Shown piece after piece: positions 1 through 5,861 of a stretch of 6,464 nucleotides of DNA; position 1 is the first letter of the stretch; each line of letters begins with the position of its first letter. Under the pieces are notes generated by a model. It saw nothing but the letters and a program-made list of their open reading frames with translations, had not been told where the DNA came from and ran no database searches. Origin of the DNA: a bacterium (lineage in GTDB: Bacteria; RBG-13-66-14); NCBI GenBank assembly GCA_021107695.1, contig JAIOSI010000076.1:1-6464 (forward strand), given 5' to 3'. The position numbers and the translations under genes are program-made.

Positions 1-214
<214 letters not shown>

Positions 215-216
<2 letters not shown>

Positions 217-220
217 GGAG
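215..220 (+). promoter_or_regulatory. Ribosome binding site AAGGAG for the GTG-started SH3 gene
   Basis: AAGGAG lies 5 bases before the GTG at 226 and overlaps the TAA stop of ligA. It fixes the start at this GTG, which is directly followed by a signal peptide, and suggests translational coupling with ligA. Confidence 0.8.
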
Positions 221-225
221 TAGAA

Positions 226-1662
226 GTGAAGAAAACTCTGGTGATTGCGCTGTTACTGTTAAGCACCCTGGCTTTTGGTTTCTTTGAGGATATTGTTGAG
301 ACCTTCGAGCCTGCGCCGCTTATCTCACCGGAGCCGATTTACGCCTATGTGGCTGTGGACGCGCTCAATCTGCGTGATGCACCGAGTACGGAGGGCGAGA
401 AGATCGGTCTTCTGCGTCTAGGTGATATGGTAGAGCTTATCCGCTGGAATGTAAGTACTGAGAGTGATGATGATTCTGATTACCTCTGGGCAGAGGTCGT
501 ATCAGAAGGTCAACGGGGTTATCTGGCGGCGGTTCGACTTGATTCTTATTACGACGAAACAATTGGAGTAACGATACCTGATACCACTTATCTTCGTTTC
601 CAGCACGACGTTGGGCAAGAGGAGTTATCCGCCGAATTTGACCTCGACGGTGATGGCTCTGCCGAGACAATAACCGCTCGGCTGGGTGAATTGAAGCTGG
701 GCATGATTGACGATATGTATGATCGAAACTACCGCTACTATCTCCCCGTAGAGTTGACTATTAACGGTTCTCGACGGCTGACTCATCGCCTGGGTGAAAT
801 AGATATTACCTGGCTGACGGAACCAGCAGCTCCCGAAGAACTGATTCCTGACAGCCATCATGGCTGGTGTACGTTCTATGAGTTTGACTTTGCCGACGTC
901 AACGGTGATGGTCGGGTGGACATCGGATTAAACTACAGTCATTTTCCGGTATCTATGGCGTGGCAACGCGGATATCCGGATCAGCGAGTCTGGCGCTGGT
1001 TCAGTATTGAAGATGACGACCTGCGTTCAATTCTTTACTACACCGAATATCTGAACGAGCCGTTGATGTTTGGGATTGATGATGGCGGCTGGCAGGCCTG
1101 GGGTTGGCAGTGGGATAACCGGTTCTCATTCACCCCGGGGGGTGCGGAGCTTCTGCTCACTGTTACCACATCTCCTGATCTTCCGTGGGATGATTATTTT
1201 AACCGAAAGGTGATAACTGCGTCAGAGGAACTAAGCATCTGGAACACTGTTGCCCACACTCTCACTCCGCCAAACTATCTTGACGACTGCCGTAGTTACA
1301 CATCAAACATGCGGCTTAAATTCTTAGAGAAAGCTGGTTGCTACGTACTCGACTGCCCACCGGGTAATCGTTACGGGATGTGGAGCTTCAAGTGGTTATC
1401 GAATACAGCAGACTACCTGCTTGAGCTGGCAGGCGGACCAATCCCTTTGGAAGACGAGTGGCGGTATGAGTGGCAGACTGAAGAGGTCTATCGCTCCTTT
1501 GAGCTGTACAATCACCCCGGTGGCGAAGTTATCTACGAGGTTCCCGTCGGATCTTACATGCGCTACCAGGCTTATGAGCTTGACGGACAAGTCTGGTCTA
1601 TAGGCATTACAGAAGATGATATGACTGGCTGGCTGCTCGGACGCCCCTCTGATGAAAGTTAG
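226..1662 (+). CDS. Secreted protein with two SH3-like domains and Asp-rich (EF-hand/FG-GAP type) calcium loops
   Basis: 478 residues from a GTG start supported by AAGGAG at 215-220. Residues 1-18 (MKKTLVIALLLLSTLAFG) look like a signal peptide. Residues about 39-105 form a bacterial SH3 (SH3_3/SH3b) domain, with the hallmark NLRDAPSTEGEKIGLL followed by GDMVEL and a GYLAA end. Two Asp-rich loops, DLDGDGSAE (139-147) and DVNGDGRVD (224-232), resemble the calcium loops of dockerin, EF-hand and VCBS/FG-GAP repeats. The middle part (about 235-400) is rich in Trp and Tyr and not recognised. Residues about 424-472 look like a second SH3-like fold ending in TGWLLG. No catalytic motif was seen, so a binding or envelope-sensing role is inferred from the domains only. 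Sampled stretches are less GC-rich than the flanking genes. Only 9 bases separate it from ligA. Confidence 0.85.
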   Translation: MKKTLVIALLLLSTLAFGFFEDIVETFEPAPLISPEPIYAYVAVDALNLRDAPSTEGEKIGLLRLGDMVELIRWNVSTESDDDSDYLWAEVVSEGQRGYLAAVRLDSYYDETIGVTIPDTTYLRFQHDVGQEELSAEFDLDGDGSAETITARLGELKLGMIDDMYDRNYRYYLPVELTINGSRRLTHRLGEIDITWLTEPAAPEELIPDSHHGWCTFYEFDFADVNGDGRVDIGLNYSHFPVSMAWQRGYPDQRVWRWFSIEDDDLRSILYYTEYLNEPLMFGIDDGGWQAWGWQWDNRFSFTPGGAELLLTVTTSPDLPWDDYFNRKVITASEELSIWNTVAHTLTPPNYLDDCRSYTSNMRLKFLEKAGCYVLDCPPGNRYGMWSFKWLSNTADYLLELAGGPIPLEDEWRYEWQTEEVYRSFELYNHPGGEVIYEVPVGSYMRYQAYELDGQVWSIGITEDDMTGWLLGRPSDES

Positions 1663-1722
1663 ATTCCGACGCTGGCCACTTTCCACTAAACTCTGCGACG
1701 CTTAACCCAACGAAAGATTGAC

Positions 1723-3018
1723 ATGACCAAACGACTGCTGCTTATCCTGGCGATGGCTCTGCTGCTGGTCGCTGTCTTTGTCGGAGCCGCACCCCGGCAC
1801 GACGAAACCCTGACCCTGGCACTCTCCGCGACGGTGCACGGCGGGCTTGCCGCCTGCGACTGACCGGGGACCATCCTCGGCGGACTGGCGGAAAGAGCCA
1901 GCGTCATCGAACTTCTGCGCAACGAATACCCGGAGCTGCTCCTCCTCGACAGCGGCGACTTCCTGCCGCTCCACAACGACGAAGCCCACAGCGAGGTCGT
2001 ACTCCGCGCCTACGGAATGACCAACTTCGACTTCATCGCCCTCGGCGAGCAGGATTTCCCGGCGGGGCAATCGAATACAAACCGCGAGCTTCTGAGCGAG
2101 CTGCCCATCGGCTGTGCCAATCTGGAGCCGCTGGACGAGTCGTCCCCCGCTCTGCCTGCCTATAAAATCTTCGAGCAGAGCGGAGTGAATATCGGCGTAA
2201 CCTCGGTAATCTCGCCGCAGAACCACGAGCTTGGTTCCCTTGAGGGCTATCGCCTGACCGACTGGAAAGTCGCTCTCACTAGTGTCCTCGACGAGTTGGA
2301 GGCAGCGGGCTGTGAGGTGCTGATTCTCCTCTCTCATCTGGGGATTCCCGGCGAGGTCGAGGCGGCGCACAGCTTCCCCCAGCTGGACCTGATCGTTGGC
2401 GGACACTCCGGGCTGCTGCGTAAGCAAGTGGAGCTTGGTGAAGGAGTGCCAATTGTCTGGGTGGGGCGGCTCGGTCGCTACGTCGGGCTGGTGCAGCTTA
2501 GTCTGGCGGAGGAGGATCGCGGCTCGCTGGTCAACTTCGAGCTTACTCCGGTGGATAGCGACCTGACCGGTCGGGATGCCGGGATTCGAGCTCTCGTTCA
2601 GGCGTACGAGGAGTCGCGCTACCGCGCCTGGCTTGCCAACGACTACCAGCCCCGTGGTGAGAAACGGTGGGACACCAACGAGCAGTGCGGGCGTTGCCAC
2701 CGTGATGAATACTACGCCTGGAAAGACTCCGACCATGCCGGGGCATACGCCGCCCTCGAAGAGCGGGGCGAGCATATCAATATGGAGTGCCTCGCCTGCC
2801 ACACCGTCGGCTTCCCGGAGGCGGGAGGCTTCGCCAGCATGGAGCAAACCCCGGGGCTTGCCGATGTCGGCTGCGTAATCTGCCACGACACCCCCGCAGG
2901 GCATCCGCGCCGCACCATGCCAGAACCGATCACCGCCGAGACCTGCACCGTCTGCCATGAGGAAGGTCGAGACGACGAGTTTGATTATCATGCTGACCTG
3001 AAGCTAATCCAACACTAG
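1723..3018 (+). CDS. UshA-like metallophosphatase-fold selenoprotein fused to a tetrahaem cytochrome c domain (UGA at 1861-1863 read as Sec)
   Basis: Reading from ATG 1723 through TGA 1861-1863 gives one 431-residue protein. Residues 1-23 are a signal peptide (KRLLLILAMALLLVAVF core). The redox motif A-A-C45-D-U47-P-G is followed by LGGLAERA; in related UshA-like proteins, as I recall them, this site reads C-G-C then LGGLARRA, so UGA sits on a conserved Cys. The frame and homology continue without a break: LLLLDSGDFL (D76, D79), LLSHLG (H205) and DLIVGGHSG (226-230) follow the metallophosphatase order. Some metal ligands of the classical fold are missing (GEQD at 108-111 in place of GNHD/E; GHSG in place of GHTH). 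The C-terminal part carries four haem-c sites: CGRCH 322, CLACH 356, CVICH 384, CTVCH 408. It should work outside the cytoplasmic membrane, probably in electron transfer; the substrate is unknown. The start has only a weak ribosome site (GAAAGA, 1712-1717). A conventional call would begin at ATG 2017, losing 98 residues. I recall a family named 'UshA-like (seleno)protein'; membership needs a search. Confidence 0.85.
1861..1863 (+). other. In-frame UGA, predicted selenocysteine codon (Sec47)
   Basis: TGA interrupts the frame between codons for C-D and P-G-T-I-L-G-G-L. The protein on both sides belongs together: signal peptide and CXU motif before, phosphatase motifs and haem sites after. The position corresponds to the second Cys of a CXC pair, the usual exchange seen in Sec/Cys homologue pairs. 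A hairpin fitting the bacterial SECIS model follows. A nonsense mutation is the alternative, but it would have to fall by chance exactly on a Cys position. Confidence 0.82.
1885..1901 (+). promoter_or_regulatory. Candidate bacterial SECIS element
   Basis: CTGGC (1885-1889) pairs perfectly with GCCAG (1897-1901) around the 7-base loop GGAAAGA. The loop begins with G, and 26 bases lie between the UGA and the loop. This fits the published bacterial SECIS model (short stem, loop of 3-14 bases, a G among the first two loop bases, loop 16-37 bases after UGA). SelB would bind this hairpin in the mRNA to deliver Sec-tRNA. A second hairpin, CCGGGG / CCTCGG at 1864-1869 and 1875-1880 with loop ACCAT (one G-U pair), sits between it and the UGA and may form the lower part or a competing fold. 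Folding was done by eye. Confidence 0.65.
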
Positions 3019-3022
3019 GGAG
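3017..3022 (+). promoter_or_regulatory. Ribosome binding site AGGGAG for the GTG-started C_GCAxxG_C_C gene
   Basis: AGGGAG overlaps the TAG stop of the selenoprotein gene and lies 7 bases before GTG 3030. It supports the GTG start and cotranscription or coupling of the two genes. Confidence 0.7.
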
Positions 3023-3029
3023 TCTGCCT

Positions 3030-3475
3030 GTGGATGCCAGCATTGAGAAAGCCATTGAGCGGGCGAGGTCTCTCTTCGGACACGGCAATAACTGTGCCGA
3101 AGCGGTCTTGACAGCCCTCCTCGAAGCGGCTAAGTTGAACCCGGAGGATTACGGTGCCGTTGCCACCGCTTTTGGTGGTGGACCTGTGGGGCACTCAGCG
3201 GGGCAATTCTGGCTCTGGGGTTGACCAGGCATCAACGCAGACCCGGCGACAGCATCGCTAAACAGACTCTCTACACCGAAATCCAGCGGCTGACCGATGG
3301 TTTCCGAGCCGCTATCGGTTCAAGCAGTTGCACCGACATCCTGGGAGAGAATCTGAGTCAGCCCGGCGGTCGGGAGCGAGCCAGCGAGCTGGGACTCTTC
3401 GACAAAAACTGCCCTCGCGCCGTAGAGCTTGCCACCCGACTGGGCGGGGAGATTCTGAAAAATCGGCAAAAGTGA
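3030..3475 (+). pseudogene. C_GCAxxG_C_C family redox protein, broken by a frameshift near 3180
   Basis: The gene is read in two frames. From GTG 3030 the first frame gives FGHGNNCAEAVLTALL (C22) and ends its match at TAFGGG (about 3168-3182); it then runs out of register to TGA 3222-3224. A second frame picks up at 3182 with TCGALSGAILALGL, then RPGDSIAKQTLYTEI, SSSCTDILGENL, and FDKNCPRAVELA, stopping at TGA 3473-3475. Joined, the pieces show the complete cysteine pattern of the C_GCAxxG_C_C family: first Cys, CGAxxG, Cys, Cys. Between GGG and TCGA about five or six residues usual in this family are missing, so the lesion looks like a deletion of about 16 or 19 bases within a GGTGGTGG tract rather than a single-base slip. 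The intact product would be roughly 150 residues, cytoplasmic (no signal peptide), probably with a metal or redox role. It lies 11 bases after the selenoprotein gene. An assembly error cannot be excluded; the downstream half shows no further decay, so the break is recent or artefactual. Confidence 0.85.
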
Positions 3476-3480
3476 AGCCA

Positions 3481-3667
3481 GCAACGCGGTGCGTTGCATC
3501 ACACTTTGAGACTGTTCCCAAAGTACTGATAACGCTTATCCCCACGAATACGCTCCCGCTGGTCGCTGCATTACCCCACATTTGCCAGCGAGTAGCGAAC
3601 GAAGGGAGCGGACAATATCAAGGTTTCCGGGCGAAGCCCGGTCTTGTGGTGCAGCGCACCGCGCTGC
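3481..3667. repeat. MITE/REP-pair-like palindromic element, 187 bases, upstream of subtilase
   Basis: The element starts 5 bases after the preceding stop. Its ends are inverted repeats: 3481-3503 matches the reverse complement of 3645-3667 at 20 of 23 positions. Each end is itself a hairpin, GCAACGCGGTGCGTTGC (3481-3497) and GCAGCGCACCGCGCTGC (3651-3667), and two of the three differences form a compensatory A-T to G-C pair in the stem. Inside lie CTTTG/CAAAG (3504-3508, 3519-3523), CGCTCCC/GGGAGCG (3551-3557, 3604-3610), CGCTGG/CCAGCG (3557-3562, 3585-3590), and CCGGGCGAAGCCCGG (3627-3641). No protein is encoded. It fills most of the 248-base gap between genes and could fold into a multi-stem RNA or a cruciform, or act as a transcription terminator. 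Confidence 0.7.
3627..3667 (-). repeat. 41-base double-hairpin repeat unit, copy 1
   Basis: Read on the - strand, this unit matches 5701-5741 at 36 of 41 positions. It consists of a 7-base-pair stem with a 3-base loop (3651-3667), a 9-base spacer, and a 6-base-pair CCGGGC stem with a 3-base loop (3627-3641). Between copies the stems are identical; differences fall in one loop (GGT versus AAT) and in the spacer. Confidence 0.85.
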
Positions 3668-3712
3668 CAGATCCCAGAGTTTTACACCCTTTGCAGGCAA
3701 CCAATTTCATCC

Positions 3713-3717
3713 GAGGA
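3713..3717 (+). promoter_or_regulatory. Ribosome binding site GAGGA for the subtilase, deciding its start
   Basis: GAGGA lies 6 bases before ATG 3724. The open frame extends upstream to 3328, but that extension runs through the redox pseudogene and the palindromic element, whereas ATG 3724 is followed directly by a signal peptide. Confidence 0.8.
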
Positions 3718-3723
3718 ATCCTG

Positions 3724-5700
3724 ATGCGATTCACAATCTTTCTTCTCCTCATCGCCAGTCTGGCTCTTGCCGGAACCCTTTCGCCGGAGCTGGAGCAGGA
3801 ACTGCTCGCCCAGCCCGACGGGCTGCTCTCCGTGGTTGTCTTCATGGCGGAACGCCCGGCAGAGGTTCTTGCTACGGACTTTGGTACGGCTCTGAGCAAA
3901 GACCAGCGGCGGGAGCTGCGCCTTTCTGCCCTTCACGAACTGGCGGAGCGAACCCAGGCTCCGCTGCGGTCGCTACTCCACCAGCCTGCCCTTGAGGGGC
4001 GAACGGAGGACATCCGCTCGCTGACCCTGCTCAATGCTGTTGCCCTTAGAGCCGACACAGAGATTATCCGCATCCTTTCCGAGCAGCCCTGTGTTGAAGA
4101 AATTGCTCTCTCTTACGACTCTGCTGATGCCCTTTGCGGGGTTAGCGAAACCGCCGATCTGGTCTGGGGCGTGGACATCATCGGTGCGGACACCGTCTGG
4201 AACGACCTCGGCTATACCGGTGTGGGAACGGTGGTTGCCATCGTGGATGACGGCTGCGATATCGAGCATCCCGACCTCGCCGACCATGTCTGGGTCAATC
4301 CTGGTGAGGTTCCGGACAACGGGCTTGACGACGATGATAACGGGCATATTGACGACATCTACGGCTGGGACTTCTGGGCACACAACAACACCATCCGAGG
4401 CGATAGCGGAAACCACGGAAGCCACACCGCCGGAACCGCCCTTGGCGACGGAACCAATGGAACCCAGACCGGAGTGGCTCCCGACGCTCTATTGATGTCG
4501 GTGAAAACCTTCTCCGACGATGGGCGCAGCACCGAGTACATCGTCTGGGACGGGATGGAGTACGCTGCGGAAATGGGTGCCGATGTAATCAGCTGCAGCT
4601 TCGGCTGGAAGCAGAGCCAGACCAGCAATCAGACCCGCTGGCGGGAGCTTTGCGAGAACATCGTTGACCTCGGAGTGGTGATCGTTGCCGCTTCCGGTAA
4701 CGAGGGCGACTGGGATGACCTCCCCGCGCCGAATAACATCCGTACCCCCGGCGATGTCCCCTGCGTGATTACCGTGGGTGCCACCGATGTGCGGGATAAC
4801 ATTGCCAACTGGTCGAGCTACGGTCCGGTGGAATGGGACTTCGACTCTCCCTACAACGACCATCCCCATCCGCCGGGGCTGATTAAACCCGACATCGCCG
4901 CCCCCGGGGTTGGAATCATGAGCCTGTATGGGCATGGTACGGGCTACCACATCTTATCCGGTACCTCGATGGCGGCCCCCCATGTGGCAGGAGCGGTGGC
5001 TCTGCTCCTCAGTGCCGTATCTGAGCTGACTCCGGCGGAGGTACGCTCCTATCTGGAGGAATCGGCACTGGAGCTGGGCGATATCGGCAAAGATAACTAT
5101 TACGGAGCGGGGCGGCTTCAGGCTGACCTCGCTGCAACCACCGCCCTGACCGGGCTGCGCTTCGCCGACTTCTCTCTCTCCCAGAACGAAGATGGCATCA
5201 CCCTCAACTGGGAGATTACCAAACCTAGCGAGATCGACAGTTTCCACCTGCTCCGTCGAACCGCCGGGGAAGACTGGCACGAGTTCGTTACCCTCAACCC
5301 AACCAGCACCAGCTATCTCGATGCTGGGGTTAGCTGGGACAGCGAGTATTCTTACCTGATCGAGGCAGAGCTGCCCAGTGGTTCTAAACTGAGCAAAGGA
5401 CCGGAGACGACCAACTATGGTCAGGGAATGCGGCGACCTCGCCCCGAACTGGGCTATGCTCATCCATCCCCCGCCTCCGCCACCGTTACCCTGCCCATTG
5501 AGGTTCCCATCGCCGGGGAGTTTACCGTGAGCCTCTACGACCTCGCCGGGCGATTGGTGGAGACGGTGCATCGAGGAAGCCTGACGGCGGGACGACACAA
5601 CCTCACCATCGCCGGAGATGAACTGGCTTCGGGGATCTACATCGCCCAGCTAATCGGTGGAGGCGCGACCCTGACCCGCCGTTTTGTCATCGCCCGCTAG
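3724..5700 (+). CDS. Secreted subtilisin-like serine protease (S8 family) with Fn3-like and C-terminal sorting-type domain
   Basis: 658 residues. Residues 1-16 (MRFTIFLLLIASLALA) form a signal peptide. Residues about 17-140 resemble an inhibitory propeptide (LLSVVVFMAERP early, VEEIALS late). The S8 domain covers about 150-475 with the full catalytic set: D175 in VAIVDDGCD, H231 in GNHGSHTAGT, oxyanion N326 in AASGNEG, S415 in SGTSMAAPHVAGA. The DDDDNGHIDDIYGWDF stretch is a usual insertion in secreted subtilases and may bind calcium. Residues about 478-566 look like a fibronectin type III or similar beta domain (GITLNWEI ... SYLIEAELPSG). The end, from about 602, reads VSLYDLAGRLVETV, LTAGRHNLTI, ELASGIYIAQL and closes RRFVIAR, matching FlgD-Ig/Por secretion-type tails that often mark cargo of type IX-like export in FCB-type bacteria. 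The protein should degrade extracellular or surface protein. It appears intact. Palindromic repeats flank it tightly; one begins at the first base after the stop codon. Confidence 0.93.
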   Translation: MRFTIFLLLIASLALAGTLSPELEQELLAQPDGLLSVVVFMAERPAEVLATDFGTALSKDQRRELRLSALHELAERTQAPLRSLLHQPALEGRTEDIRSLTLLNAVALRADTEIIRILSEQPCVEEIALSYDSADALCGVSETADLVWGVDIIGADTVWNDLGYTGVGTVVAIVDDGCDIEHPDLADHVWVNPGEVPDNGLDDDDNGHIDDIYGWDFWAHNNTIRGDSGNHGSHTAGTALGDGTNGTQTGVAPDALLMSVKTFSDDGRSTEYIVWDGMEYAAEMGADVISCSFGWKQSQTSNQTRWRELCENIVDLGVVIVAASGNEGDWDDLPAPNNIRTPGDVPCVITVGATDVRDNIANWSSYGPVEWDFDSPYNDHPHPPGLIKPDIAAPGVGIMSLYGHGTGYHILSGTSMAAPHVAGAVALLLSAVSELTPAEVRSYLEESALELGDIGKDNYYGAGRLQADLAATTALTGLRFADFSLSQNEDGITLNWEITKPSEIDSFHLLRRTAGEDWHEFVTLNPTSTSYLDAGVSWDSEYSYLIEAELPSGSKLSKGPETTNYGQGMRRPRPELGYAHPSPASATVTLPIEVPIAGEFTVSLYDLAGRLVETVHRGSLTAGRHNLTIAGDELASGIYIAQLIGGGATLTRRFVIAR

Positions 5701-5741
5701 GCAGCGCAATGCGCTGCACCATAGCACCGGGCTTCGCCCGG
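5701..5741 (+). repeat. 41-base double-hairpin repeat unit, copy 2 (possible terminator of the subtilase gene)
   Basis: GCAGCGCAATGCGCTGC (5701-5717) and CCGGGCTTCGCCCGG (5727-5741) are two perfect hairpins starting immediately after the TAG stop and followed by AAAA. It is the + strand version of the unit at 3627-3667 (36 of 41 positions). The tight position after a stop codon fits a role in 3' end protection or termination, but there is no T tract, so it is not a classical intrinsic terminator. Confidence 0.83.
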
Positions 5742-5822
5742 AAAACCCTGGCGATGATTACCGATTTCGTAAGGTCTTGACGTTTAGACATGGGGCTTCT
5801 GCCCCTTGCGGATGTGCAGCGT
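5701..5822. repeat. Second palindromic element downstream of subtilase, right end degenerate
   Basis: The left end is the clear 41-base unit at 5701-5741. A weaker, inverted counterpart appears at about 5792-5822: GGGGCTTCTGCCCC (5792-5805) stands in the place of the CCGGGC hairpin, and ATGTGCAGCG (5812-5821) in the place of TGGTGCAGCG of copy 1, after which the second half of the outer hairpin is missing. The arrangement therefore mirrors the element at 3481-3667 but is shorter, and its right boundary is uncertain. It fills most of the 161-base gap between the two genes; I see no convincing promoter in the remainder. Confidence 0.5.
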
Positions 5823-5861
5823 ATCTCAACTTCACGGGCTTTAAGCTGACGATTGGAAACC

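Noticed and set aside
1702..2991. 429-residue open frame on the - strand opposite the selenoprotein gene
   Set aside because: No recognisable domain is present. Its length comes from the GC-rich coding strand, while the + strand shows haem motifs and phosphatase motifs over the same span.
2017..3018. Separate gene starting at ATG 2017
   Set aside because: It would begin inside the phosphatase fold with no signal peptide, and no good ribosome site precedes it. The coding signal continues upstream in the same frame through the TGA.
3222..3224. TGA after AGQFWLWG considered as a second selenocysteine codon
   Set aside because: The frame leading to it has already lost family similarity. The other frame from 3182 restores CGALSG and the later cysteines, so a frameshift explains the stop.
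3481..3667. CRISPR array or tRNA in the gap
   Set aside because: There are no regularly spaced direct repeats and no cloverleaf. The structure is a set of inverted repeats.
3328..3723. Upstream extension of the subtilase frame to 3328
   Set aside because: It overlaps the redox pseudogene in another frame and crosses the palindromic element. A signal peptide and ribosome site mark ATG 3724 as the start.
5777..5805. TTGACG at 5777-5782 as a promoter -35 box
   Set aside because: No -10-like sequence occurs at the right distance; the bases there are part of the GGGGC/GCCCC hairpin.
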